This document shows, one piece after another, positions 15,428 through 22,270 of a stretch of 24,021 nucleotides of DNA. Numbering within the stretch: position 1 is the first letter of the stretch; each line of letters begins with the position of its first letter. The notes beneath the pieces were generated by a model that was not told where the DNA came from, searched no databases, and saw only the letters and a program-made list of their open reading frames with translations. This DNA comes from Dethiosulfovibrio sp. (GTDB lineage: Bacteria > Synergistota > Synergistia > Synergistales > Dethiosulfovibrionaceae), in contig JAQUTB010000001.1 in assembly GCA_028709985.1 (NCBI GenBank), positions 1 through 24,021 of the forward strand. The letters run 5' to 3'. A program made the translations under genes and the position numbers.

Positions 15428-16118
15428 GGGAGGAACCCTGGCCGGAGCCTCTTTCGTCTTCGACGCAGGAAGGCCGATAGTCTTTTCTGTGGTTCGCGAC
15501 AGTCCCTCCTATTTGGGGGGGCTGTCAGTTGGTGATATCTTGTTGTCCGTAAACGGTCGTCCCTCTCAGGAGCTTGGGTACGGACTAGACCTATCGATTG
15601 AGATGGACCTGATATCCGGAAATTCGGTTTTGCTAGAGGTGCTTAAAGACACCGGATATAAGGCCTTGGTCTGGATAAAGATACCCAGGCTTACCGTGGC
15701 CCAAAGGCGTTTTCTGTCCTTTTACACCGATTTTCGTTTTGTCTGGGACAGGCTTAAGGTCTCTTGGTCGAAGGTAGTCGAAAGCTACAGGTTCTACCTC
15801 GAGGGCTACATGTCCCAAGAGGTACTGTCGTCGCACATAAGGGATTTTTCCGATGAGATTCACCTGTTCAGGAACTCCCTGATATCCGATGGTCTGCCCG
15901 CCATGGCAGGGACCGAGTGGGACCAGCTGAGGAAGGCTCAGAGCTATATGATATCCGCTTTGTACCTCATGGACCAGGAGACTCAGAGGATGTCTTCGGA
16001 GGGCAAGTGGAAGGTCGACCTAGACGGCATCAGGAGTCGTATCTCCTCAGCGGAGAAATGTCTTACACTTTCCCTTAACTCTGCTGGTAAAAAGGATACG
16101 GAAGATAGAATGTGGTGA
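15351..16118 (+). CDS. Secreted PDZ-domain protein, 255 aa
   Basis: The start codon lies inside the preceding gene, behind AGGAGGG with about 11 bases of spacing. A signal peptide (about residues 1-27, ITLLSTLWLIFVSLPAETEG) is followed by a PDZ domain at about 35-112. The domain shows the carboxylate-loop and strand pattern SPSYLGGLSVGDILLSVNG and the later strand NSVLLEVLK. PDZ domains of this type bind C-terminal peptides or partner proteins in the periplasm. The remaining 140 residues look helical and charged (LSSHIRDFSDEIHLFRNSLI), without a protease triad, so it is not a complete HtrA or Ctp protease. It may be a scaffold partner of the anchored protein encoded upstream. Confidence 0.78.
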   Translation: MTRVLRSITLLSTLWLIFVSLPAETEGGTLAGASFVFDAGRPIVFSVVRDSPSYLGGLSVGDILLSVNGRPSQELGYGLDLSIEMDLISGNSVLLEVLKDTGYKALVWIKIPRLTVAQRRFLSFYTDFRFVWDRLKVSWSKVVESYRFYLEGYMSQEVLSSHIRDFSDEIHLFRNSLISDGLPAMAGTEWDQLRKAQSYMISALYLMDQETQRMSSEGKWKVDLDGIRSRISSAEKCLTLSLNSAGKKDTEDRMW

Positions 16119-16124
16119 TATAAT
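16116..16124 (+). promoter_or_regulatory. Extended -10 promoter ahead of the small secreted protein genes
   Basis: TGATATAAT is a consensus -10 hexamer (TATAAT) with the upstream TG of an extended -10. It overlaps the stop codon of the PDZ gene and lies 38 bases before GTG 16163. No matching -35 is evident. Confidence 0.5.
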
Positions 16125-16162
16125 AATGCGAGATAACCCCAAAATAAAGGGAGGGTCTCGTT

Positions 16163-16414
16163 GTGAAAAAATTAGCTGTACTGCTGTTGTCGTCTATTTT
16201 ATTCGCTCTTCCGTCTGCGTCATGGGCCTATGGCTCTGTATGTTTCTATCCTGTGCAGCCTGTTTTCCTGGCGTCACCTGTGTCGGTGATGGTCTCCCCG
16301 GTTGTCGTAGGTTACTCGGTGTCGCTCCCTATGGTCGTAGTTCCTGCTGTATCTCTGCCGGTTGTACTGTCTCCCGCTTTTGTGGCAGGACCGGTCTGTT
16401 ATTGGGTTAGGTAG
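16163..16414 (+). CDS. Small secreted Val/Pro-rich protein, 83 aa
   Basis: A GTG start (16163) follows GGGAGGG. A classical signal peptide (KKLAVLLLSSILFALPSASWA) ends near residue 22. The mature part is only about 61 residues and is built almost wholly from alternating Val, Pro and Ser (SPVVVGYSVSLPMVVVPAVS). The two Cys of the mature chain lie near its two ends (VCFYPV and PVCYWV), as if to close a disulfide loop. I know of no family. A surface, amyloid-like or adhesive role would fit such a sequence but is speculation. It heads a run of three small secreted protein genes and has its own promoter-like element upstream. Confidence 0.68.
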   Translation: MKKLAVLLLSSILFALPSASWAYGSVCFYPVQPVFLASPVSVMVSPVVVGYSVSLPMVVVPAVSLPVVLSPAFVAGPVCYWVR

Positions 16415-16446
16415 TTAACTCTCTTATCAGCGTAGGAGGTTTTTTT

Positions 16447-17184
16447 ATGAATAACTTATTCCGTAACTCGTTGTTGTCCGCTCTTTTTGTGGTCTGTGTT
16501 TGGTCTGGCACTTCATCCGCCACCAACTACATAGCGGAGCCGGTTTTGGTGACCCAGCCCGCCTACTCCGGTATGAGTTTCTACGTCTACAGGCCCTACG
16601 ACATGCCAGCAGGATGGTTTGTAACCTACGACGGTTATCCTGTGACCCGCACCTCCGGTGGTAACTGGGTGTACGGTGTACAGGGCGGAGCCGGCTTATA
16701 CATGGCCTCTGGATACGTGGTAGGATCGGTTGTGCCGATGGGAGTCCCTCAGTTGGCGGTAGTCGGACAGCCTCAGGTCGTAGCCTCCCAGCCTGTAGTG
16801 ATGCAACAGCCTCAGGCAGTGGTAGCTAGCGCTGTGGTCCCGACCGTCCCTCATTGGTTGGCCAACGCCAACTTCACCGTCATCTCGAAGTGGGGCAGGA
16901 TGGTCGATCGTATGGCGGTGTTGAATCGTCCTCGTGTTCCCCTGGCGTGGAAGGGCGACAGGCCCGAGGTCCTTTACGGATGGACCGGTAAAAGTTGGTA
17001 TCAGATGCGTTGTCGAAAGGACGAGTTCCCAGCTGAGACCCTTAAAAGGCACGTGTATGAGCTGACCAGGATGGCGAACGAGAACAACTTTAAATGGAAT
17101 GACTCGGACACCGCGGTGTTGGCCGCTCAGGCTCCGGTTTGGGGTTATCTTTGGATGGGCAGGGTTGCCCCGATAAACCTCTGA
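16447..17184 (+). CDS. Secreted protein with Gln/Val/Pro linker, 245 aa, unknown
   Basis: AGGAGG lies eight bases ahead of ATG 16447. A signal peptide (LLSALFVVCVWSGTSSA) ends near residue 26. The mature protein has three parts. First is a short aromatic domain with the motif VTYDGYPVTRTSGGNWVYGV (residues 59-78). Next is a low-complexity Val/Gln/Pro linker (QPQVVASQPVVMQQPQAVVA, about 107-130). Last is a Trp-rich C-terminal domain of about 110 residues (KSWYQMRCRKDEFPAETL and so on). The first motif recurs in the next gene, so the two are related. No family is recognised. Export and a tethered-domain layout suggest an envelope or extracellular matrix protein. Confidence 0.7.
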   Translation: MNNLFRNSLLSALFVVCVWSGTSSATNYIAEPVLVTQPAYSGMSFYVYRPYDMPAGWFVTYDGYPVTRTSGGNWVYGVQGGAGLYMASGYVVGSVVPMGVPQLAVVGQPQVVASQPVVMQQPQAVVASAVVPTVPHWLANANFTVISKWGRMVDRMAVLNRPRVPLAWKGDRPEVLYGWTGKSWYQMRCRKDEFPAETLKRHVYELTRMANENNFKWNDSDTAVLAAQAPVWGYLWMGRVAPINL

Positions 17185-17193
17185 GGCTGGGCC

Positions 17194-17592
17194 ATGATCT
17201 GTAAAATAGGTCGCTCTTTGCTTGTTGCGTTGGTGCTCGGGGCAGCCGCAACCTCGGCCTTCGCGTCCGGTTGCTATCCTGTTCTGATCTCCCAGCCGGA
17301 CTTCGACGACGGCCACACAGCCCCCGAACTGGCGGAAAATGGAGCTTATTTTTTGACGTCCGATGGATATCCTGTGTTGCGGGATTCCAGAGGTGATTGG
17401 TTGTACATGGTCAACGGTACTCCCATGGTACTGATGCCCTACGGGGACGGCTACGTGTGGACTCCAGCTGCTGGTCCGGTGGTGACTTTGGGGCAGGTGG
17501 TCTCGGTTTCTTCCCCCGCTGTCCAAACCAGGCAGATGGATCCGAGGGTTGAGCCGTCGTGGTATAGCTATTCCGTCCCTCAAAAACCTTAG
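17194..17592 (+). CDS. Small secreted protein related to its upstream neighbour, 132 aa
   Basis: The start at 17194 lies nine bases after the previous stop, with only weak ribosome-binding bases (GAGG at 17183), so translation is probably coupled. A signal peptide (SLLVALVLGAAATSAFA) ends near residue 24. Residues 54-73 (LTSDGYPVLRDSRGDWLYMV) match the neighbour's DGYPV-R-S-G-W-Y motif in the same order, and a short Val/Pro tail follows. It looks like the aromatic domain of the neighbour without the Trp-rich C-terminal domain, suggesting tandem duplication and divergence. The function is unknown. A strong terminator follows. Confidence 0.68.
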   Translation: MICKIGRSLLVALVLGAAATSAFASGCYPVLISQPDFDDGHTAPELAENGAYFLTSDGYPVLRDSRGDWLYMVNGTPMVLMPYGDGYVWTPAAGPVVTLGQVVSVSSPAVQTRQMDPRVEPSWYSYSVPQKP

Positions 17593-17601
17593 ATATACGG
17601 T

Positions 17602-17649
17602 AAAAAGGACGTCGACTAGGTGGGTATCCCACAAAGTCGACGTCCTTTT
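17602..17649 (+). terminator. Intrinsic terminator after the secreted-protein cluster
   Basis: AAAAAGGACGTCGACT at 17602-17617 pairs with AGTCGACGTCCTTTT at 17635-17649. The loop contains its own small hairpin (GTGGG-TAT-CCCAC). Because the stem ends in A-runs on one side and T-runs on the other, it could also stop transcription on the minus strand. Confidence 0.88.
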
Positions 17650-17755
17650 CGTTCAATGGACAACCCTATAAATAGGTGGTAAAATCGTGCTTTAGTTTGT
17701 AAAATCACTTAAGTTAGATAATTAGTCGTCTTAAACTCGTCAAGGAGGTTTCGCC

Positions 17756-18781
17756 GTGATGCCTGAGAAGAACCATCAAAACCCCTTTAAAATTCTGATC
17801 GCAAGTGACTCCAGGTTGGAGAAAAGCATACTGATGGACGGTGTAAAGCGAGCCTTTGGCGGCGACTCCTTCCACGTGATCGAGATGTGCTCCAGAGGGG
17901 ACGAAGCCCTTAGCTGTATTCTCTCCTCAAGCCCCGATATGGTTTTCGTCGATTGGATAATGCCCGGCATGGAGGGGCCAGAGGTATGTCGACTGGTCAG
18001 GCAGGCTCACGATGGTCAGGACGATAAGTATTGCTATATATTCATAACCACCTCTCGAGGGGATAAAAAGTCTATACTTCATGGGCTGTCTTCCGGTGCT
18101 GACGACTTCATAACTAAACCATTTGACTCCGAGGAGATAACCACTAGAATATCGGTGGGCATAAGGTTTTTGAGGGCCTACAGGGAGGTATGTCGCCAAA
18201 AGGAGGAGATAGACCTTCTATCCAGGACCGACGTCCTGACCGGGAACCTGAACAGGCGATCCATAATGGTAGCTATGGATAGAGCCTTGGATTCCTCTCG
18301 CGACGATAATACCCCTATTAGCGTGTGCCTCTGCGATCTGGACTTCTTCAAAAGAATCAACGACGACTACGGTCACCAGGCCGGAGATTTTGTCCTGAGG
18401 AAGGTCGGATATATTTTTAACGATACAATTAAAGGGATGGGCCATGTAGGAAGATACGGTGGCGACGAGTTTTTATTCCTGTTTCCCGCGTTGGATTTCT
18501 TTTCTCTGGTTAAGGCGGTAAAGGAGATATATCATAGGGTCAAAGACGAGTCCTTTGTCTTCGACGGAGTATCGCTGCCTGTCTCCCTGTCCTGCGGTGT
18601 CGCCTACGTATCAAACCCCATGAAGGATGGAATGTGGACTTCCGGCACGTTGATAAAGGTCGCAGACGACGCCCTTTACGAGGCGAAGAGAAGAGGCAAG
18701 GGAAGGACCTGTATGTGTGACGGCTCCAGTTGGTCGGAAAACGGTAAATCGAACTCAGCGGTTTTTCAGGATCTTGCCTAA
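17756..18781 (+). CDS. Response regulator with GGDEF diguanylate cyclase domain
   Basis: This PleD/WspR-like protein would make cyclic di-GMP from two GTP when its receiver is phosphorylated. The REC domain (about residues 11-130) has the phosphoacceptor Asp66 (MVFVDWIMPGMEG), a Thr in FITTS and Lys121 in FITKPF. The N-terminal acidic pair is reduced to one (ILIASDS). The GGDEF domain (about 160-325) keeps RTDVLTGNLNRR, DLDFFKRINDDYGH and the intact GGDEF at 235-239. The usual inhibitory RxxD just ahead of it is replaced (KGMGHVGRYGGDEF), so product feedback at that site is unlikely. AAGGAGG precedes both GTG 17756 and ATG 17759, and either could start it. No sensor kinase is adjacent. Confidence 0.93.
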   Translation: MMPEKNHQNPFKILIASDSRLEKSILMDGVKRAFGGDSFHVIEMCSRGDEALSCILSSSPDMVFVDWIMPGMEGPEVCRLVRQAHDGQDDKYCYIFITTSRGDKKSILHGLSSGADDFITKPFDSEEITTRISVGIRFLRAYREVCRQKEEIDLLSRTDVLTGNLNRRSIMVAMDRALDSSRDDNTPISVCLCDLDFFKRINDDYGHQAGDFVLRKVGYIFNDTIKGMGHVGRYGGDEFLFLFPALDFFSLVKAVKEIYHRVKDESFVFDGVSLPVSLSCGVAYVSNPMKDGMWTSGTLIKVADDALYEAKRRGKGRTCMCDGSSWSENGKSNSAVFQDLA

Positions 18782-18802
18782 TTCTAAAAGTCGTGATAGA
18801 AT
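18774..18802 (+). promoter_or_regulatory. Promoter of tRNA-Ser(GGA)
   Basis: TTGCCT at 18774-18779 and TAGAAT at 18797-18802 are separated by 17 bases, with an extended -10 TG at 18794-18795. The tRNA begins 16 bases later. The -35 lies inside the end of the diguanylate cyclase gene. Confidence 0.6.
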
Positions 18803-18817
18803 CTTCTCCGTTGGCGA

Positions 18818-18905
<88 letters not shown>

Positions 18906-18932
18906 CTATTTTTTTAAGCCGATGAGAATTTC

Positions 18933-18963
18933 AAAAAAGCCCTGCGAAAGCAGGGCTTTTTTT
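18933..18963 (+). terminator. Intrinsic terminator after tRNA-Ser(GGA)
   Basis: AAAAAAGCCCTGC at 18933-18945, a GAAA tetraloop, and GCAGGGCTTTTTTT at 18950-18963 form a perfect hairpin with a T-run. Its symmetry allows function in both directions. Confidence 0.93.
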
Positions 18964-18971
18964 GTTATACT
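18963..18971 (+). promoter_or_regulatory. Extended -10 promoter for the DUF7507-like secreted protein gene
   Basis: TGTTATACT is an extended -10 element starting at the last T of the preceding terminator and lying 67 bases before ATG 19038. No convincing -35 is visible because the terminator hairpin occupies that position. Confidence 0.4.
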
Positions 18972-19037
18972 TGAGCTGGAAGGCAAGTAGTCTGTCTTTT
19001 CCGTTAGATACGCTCAGAAAAGAGAGGAGGAATCACC

Positions 19038-20090
19038 ATGTCTTTGGGATTTTGCCTGCAACGGAGGTCAAGATTGCGGTCGCTTCTGGTCGCTTTGCTG
19101 TGCATGGGGGCGGTGTCCTTTGCCGTGGATCGGTCGGAAGCCCAACAGCCGCAGATAGGCGCTGAGCAGTTGGAGAGATACAGGGCTCTCACCCCGGAGC
19201 AGAGGGTCAAGATCAGGGATATCATAGGTTCGGAGCAGGCGGCCCAGTTGGATCGCCTTTTGGTAGGAACCTCTCAGGCATCTGGAGGCCAAAAACAGGC
19301 CACTATAACCGCAGGTGTCCCTACCAAGCTGACCTATACCGTGGTAGCTCAAAACCTCTCCGGTGTTCCTGTCCTGGATCCTGTGGTAAGGGATAATGGG
19401 GTCTTGTTGAAAAACGGCGATGCGGTAAAAACGGGAGGCAACCAGGATAACGTCCTGGAGGTTGGGGAAAAATGGGCCTGGACCTATACTGTTGAGGTTA
19501 ACGGCAAGATCGGTGATAAGGTGACCAACTCCGTCTCTGTGCAGGGGCCGGACGATCAAAACAGCGACTCCGATATGGGAAACAACTCAGATGGCACAGT
19601 GGTAACGGTCCTGCCTCCTCCTGGAAGCTACGATCTTTCCGTCACTAAAACGGTATCGGTCTCGGATCAACAGGCTCCAGGCGGTATGCCCGATGAGCAG
19701 AACACGGAGAAGAGGGACGACGTTCTGGACAAGTGCAACACCTGGAAACAGGCTCAAAGCGGAGGCTATTTAGGGACCAGGGACACTTGGGATATAAGCT
19801 CCATGCCGTCCGGCAGCACCTTCGATATCCGTTTTGACGCTCTCTCCGTCCCAGACAGATACGTGGTCCAATATCCTCCTGGCTCTGTCGTGTTCGACTC
19901 AGGCTGGAGAGGCAGCCAATCCAGGCTGGATCAAAAGCCCCAGCTCTACCCCGGAGGGCTTTCCGGCCCCGGCAAGGGGGAGAAGATGGGCCTGTTCACC
20001 AAAGGTTCCTCCAGCTCCATGGTCGTCATAGTGTACGGCCCGGAGGAGGGGACCAGGTGGCACTACGAGGTAAGGGCTAATTGTCCCTAA
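19038..20090 (+). CDS. Secreted protein with DUF7507/DUF11-like beta domain, 350 aa
   Basis: AGAGGAGG precedes ATG 19038. The signal peptide is long (basic to residue 14, then SLLVALLCMGAVSFAV, cleavage near residue 35). A short helical region (LTPEQRVKIRDIIGSEQAAQ) follows. Next, at about residues 90-195, comes a beta-sandwich repeat of the DUF11/DUF7507 kind: LTYTVVAQNLSGVPVLDPVV, the acidic loop GNQDNVLEVGEKWAWTYTV, and PDDQNSDSDMGNNSDGT. Such domains stalk surface proteins and often bind calcium in the acidic loop; this is known for the type, not shown here. The C-terminal 120 residues form a second beta-rich domain (TFDIRFDALSVPDRYVVQYP) with two Cys. No sortase or other surface anchor is visible, so it is probably periplasmic, outer-membrane associated or released. 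Confidence 0.75.
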   Translation: MSLGFCLQRRSRLRSLLVALLCMGAVSFAVDRSEAQQPQIGAEQLERYRALTPEQRVKIRDIIGSEQAAQLDRLLVGTSQASGGQKQATITAGVPTKLTYTVVAQNLSGVPVLDPVVRDNGVLLKNGDAVKTGGNQDNVLEVGEKWAWTYTVEVNGKIGDKVTNSVSVQGPDDQNSDSDMGNNSDGTVVTVLPPPGSYDLSVTKTVSVSDQQAPGGMPDEQNTEKRDDVLDKCNTWKQAQSGGYLGTRDTWDISSMPSGSTFDIRFDALSVPDRYVVQYPPGSVVFDSGWRGSQSRLDQKPQLYPGGLSGPGKGEKMGLFTKGSSSSMVVIVYGPEEGTRWHYEVRANCP

Positions 20091-20107
20091 CCGGTATCCG
20101 TCTTTTG

Positions 20108-20116
20108 TGATATACT
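20108..20116 (+). promoter_or_regulatory. Extended -10 promoter of the cobalamin operon
   Basis: TGATATACT gives TG-n-TATACT just ahead of the riboswitch. Transcription would begin near 20122, leaving the complete aptamer in the leader. A clear -35 is not seen. Confidence 0.5.
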
Positions 20117-20129
20117 CCTGGTCGAAAAA

Positions 20130-20255
20130 CGAATACCCGACGCCCTGCAATCAGGGAATCCGGTTAGATTCCGGAGCGGCCCCGCCACTGTGATTCCATC
20201 CTCGATGGATAAGCCAGATCGCTGATGTAGAGGCGGTGTGTACCTGCGTGGGCGG
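20130..20255 (+). promoter_or_regulatory. Cobalamin (B12) riboswitch aptamer
   Basis: The conserved core GCGGCCCCGCCACTGTGA (20177-20194) is the hallmark of cobalamin riboswitches. It is preceded by the AGGGAATCCGGT segment and followed by AAGCCAGATCGCTGA, the B12-box region. CCC-g-ACGC at 20136-20143 can pair with GCGTGGG at 20246-20252 to close the element. It lies upstream of cbiK and the ABC transporter genes, so high B12 should shut the operon down. The boundaries are approximate. Confidence 0.93.
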
Positions 20256-20272
20256 AGGATCACATGATGTCT

Positions 20273-20309
20273 AAAAGGACTCTGTGGCGGTTGCCTCAGG
20301 GTCCTTTTT
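20273..20309 (+). terminator. Riboswitch expression platform: intrinsic terminator
   Basis: AAAAGGACTCTG at 20273-20284 pairs over 12 positions (one G-T wobble) with CAGGGTCCTTTT at 20297-20308, and a T-run follows. It begins about 20 bases after the aptamer and ends 20 bases before the preferred cbiK start, so control is by premature termination. Confidence 0.8.
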
Positions 20310-20329
20310 ACATAATCCATCGGAAGGTG

Positions 20330-21214
20330 ATGTTCGATTTGAGAAAAGGCGTAGTGTCGGTTTTGGCTTTGTGTTTTGCGTTATTTTCGGGATTGGCGTG
20401 GGGTGATGAATCGGTGGTGGAAAAGAAAGGCGTTTTGATGGTATCCTTTGGCACGACGGTTCCCTCTGGTCAGAGGGCTATCGACAATCTGTACTCGACA
20501 CTTAAGTCGTCCTGTGCAGGGATAGATGTTAGGCTGGCCTACACGTCCAACATAATACGTCGCAAATTGGCAAAAGATGGCGTTAATATAGACAGTCCCA
20601 TGATCGCCCTATCCAGGATGAGGGACGAGGGTTTTACCGATGTCGTGGTCGTCTCGACCCATATCATACCGGGGGAGGAATACTGCGACCTTCAGGCAGT
20701 AGTGCAGGGGTTCAGTTCCATCCAAGGCAAGTACGGCTTCGATCGTTTGATCCTCTCCGAACCGCTGCTCTACACCGACGAGGACTTCAAAGCCATGGCC
20801 GGTTTCCTGAAGAGGACCTACGGCTCAAAGGTCGACGGTGACAGCGCGGTCGCCCTCATGGGGCACGGATCTCCACACTTTGCGAACTCAGCCTACGGGC
20901 AGCTTCAGGTCATATTGGACGATTTGGCCCCCGGCTTTTTGATGGGAACGGTTGAGGGAACCCCCGAGCTGAGACACGTTGTGGACAGACTTAAGCACGG
21001 AAAGTACAGAAAGGTCACTCTGGTTCCCTTCATGATGGTGGCGGGGGACCACGCTACCAACGACATGTCCGGCCCTGAGGAGGACTCATGGGCCAGCCTT
21101 CTTAAGGCCGATGGTTTTAGGGTCTCTTCGGTGCTTAAGGGTCTCGGCGAGTACGACGAGATAGGGGCTATGGTGGTCCGTAAGTTTCGCTCCGCCGCAG
21201 GGAAGGACTTTTAG
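20330..21214 (+). CDS. cbiK: Sirohydrochlorin cobaltochelatase CbiK, periplasmic type
   Basis: CbiK inserts cobalt into sirohydrochlorin in the anaerobic B12 pathway. The 294-residue protein begins with a signal peptide (VVSVLALCFALFSGLAWGDE, cleavage near residue 25), as in the periplasmic CbiK of Desulfovibrio, rather than in the cytoplasmic enzyme. Family residues are present: LMVSFGTT at the start of the fold, His111 in VSTHIIPGEEY, a candidate Glu144 in LSEPLLYT, and His179 in MGHGSPHFAN. By family precedent these bind the metal. I chose ATG 20330 after GAAGGTG. An in-frame ATG at 20264 behind CGGAGG would add 22 residues encoded across the riboswitch terminator. It is followed by ABC transporter genes and an attenuator-like hairpin. 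Confidence 0.9.
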   Translation: MFDLRKGVVSVLALCFALFSGLAWGDESVVEKKGVLMVSFGTTVPSGQRAIDNLYSTLKSSCAGIDVRLAYTSNIIRRKLAKDGVNIDSPMIALSRMRDEGFTDVVVVSTHIIPGEEYCDLQAVVQGFSSIQGKYGFDRLILSEPLLYTDEDFKAMAGFLKRTYGSKVDGDSAVALMGHGSPHFANSAYGQLQVILDDLAPGFLMGTVEGTPELRHVVDRLKHGKYRKVTLVPFMMVAGDHATNDMSGPEEDSWASLLKADGFRVSSVLKGLGEYDEIGAMVVRKFRSAAGKDF

Positions 21215-21229
21215 CCTGAGTTGATATCG

Positions 21230-21267
21230 ACGTCCGAGGAGCCCCTGTGGCTCTTCGGACGTTTTTT
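21230..21267 (+). terminator. Hairpin with T-run between cbiK and the permease gene (attenuator)
   Basis: ACGTCCGAGGAGCC at 21230-21243 pairs with GGCTCTTCGGACGT at 21249-21262, with one or two wobble pairs, followed by TTTTTT to 21267. It lies 16 bases after the cbiK stop and 13 before the permease start. It may reduce readthrough so that the chelatase is made in excess, or the transporter may have another promoter that I cannot see. Confidence 0.7.
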
Positions 21268-21280
21268 GAGGTGATCGTCT

Positions 21281-22270
21281 ATGGGGTTACACAAATACAG
21301 ATGGAGAATGGACGCCCCCTTTGTGCTTTTTATCCTAATTTTCATCTGCCTTTTTGGGGTGGTATTGCTTAGAATGACATCGGGGGACATGGATTTATCC
21401 TTGAGCCAGGTCTTTCTCTCCCTGTTTTCCCCCGATAGCCAGGAAGTCCAGGTCAATATGGTTGTCAGGGAAATCCGGCTGCCTAGGATACTGGCCTCCG
21501 TCGGTGGCGGGGCTTCTTTGGCCCTCTCTGGGGTCGTCCTACAGGCCCTCCTGTCCAACCCTCTGGCCGAACCCTATACCCTGGGGATAGCCTCTGGTGC
21601 TGCCTTCGGAGCATCCCTCGCTATACTGGTCGGATGGTACGTCTCCGTCGCAGCCTTTCTGGGGGCCCTCGGAGCGATGGGGCTGGTATCGCTTCTGGCC
21701 TGGCGATCCGGTGGTTCATCGGGGCACACCGTTTTGGCCGGGATCGTGGTGGGGTCGTCCCTTTCAGCCGGGGTGACACTTGCCAAGGCTTTGGCGGGGG
21801 AGAAGGTCGGTGGTATAGTGTTTTGGTTGATGGGAAGCTTCGCCGGAGCTTCTTGGTGGAGCGTGCTGTTCGTGTGGGTCGGGCTTTTGGTCACGTCCTC
21901 TGCCTGGTGGTTCTCCCCATATCTGGATGCCATATCTCTGGGAGGCTCTAACCCGTCGATCCTCGGAGTTGAGGAAAAAAAGCTCAGGGCCATTTTACTG
22001 TCCTCCTCCGCTCTGGCTACCGCCTCTGTCGTGTCCTCCTTCGGGGTCATAGGCTTCGTGGGCCTGGTGGTTCCTCATCTGATAAGGCTGATCATAGGGG
22101 CTTCGCACAGGTCCTTGATCCCTTTAGCCCTCATGGCTGGAGGCACCTTGCTTTCCGTAGCGGACGGTTTTGCCAGGGAATTGGGAGAGCTTCCAGTCGG
22201 GGTCCTGACGTCCCTCGTAGGTGGGCCATTTTTCTGCTGGATCCTCATAAAGGAGAGGGGCAGATCTTGA
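21281..22270 (+). CDS. btuC: Corrinoid/iron-complex ABC transporter permease (BtuC/FecCD family)
   Basis: This 329-residue integral membrane protein belongs to the FecCD family, whose members form dimeric channels for B12, heme or siderophores. Its hydrophobic spans are numerous, and the family signatures REIRLPRILASVGGGASLAL (residues 68-87) and LLSNPLAEPYTLGIASGAAF are clear, as is the late FGVIGFVGLVVPHLIRLIIG, which contacts the ATPase. A GAGGTGATC binding site precedes ATG 21281, and the stop overlaps the ATPase start by ATGA. The cobalamin riboswitch upstream makes corrinoids the likeliest cargo. A metal-tetrapyrrole linked to CbiK is the alternative. Confidence 0.88.
   Translation: MGLHKYRWRMDAPFVLFILIFICLFGVVLLRMTSGDMDLSLSQVFLSLFSPDSQEVQVNMVVREIRLPRILASVGGGASLALSGVVLQALLSNPLAEPYTLGIASGAAFGASLAILVGWYVSVAAFLGALGAMGLVSLLAWRSGGSSGHTVLAGIVVGSSLSAGVTLAKALAGEKVGGIVFWLMGSFAGASWWSVLFVWVGLLVTSSAWWFSPYLDAISLGGSNPSILGVEEKKLRAILLSSSALATASVVSSFGVIGFVGLVVPHLIRLIIGASHRSLIPLALMAGGTLLSVADGFARELGELPVGVLTSLVGGPFFCWILIKERGRS

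Noticed and set aside
16696..17634. Long minus-strand open frame (312 codons) over the secreted-protein genes
   Set aside because: It lies antisense to two genes with clear signal peptides and ribosome binding sites, has a His/Arg/Pro-heavy shadow composition, and has no binding site at its own start.
17650..17755. Promoter for the diguanylate cyclase (TATAAAT near 17667, GATAAT at 17717)
   Set aside because: Neither candidate has a -35 at usable spacing or an extended -10 TG, so no site is called.
20264..20329. ATG 20264 as the definite start of cbiK
   Set aside because: It would put a Trp/Pro/Arg-rich 22-residue stretch ahead of an otherwise normal signal peptide and run through the riboswitch terminator. 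It is kept as an alternative only.
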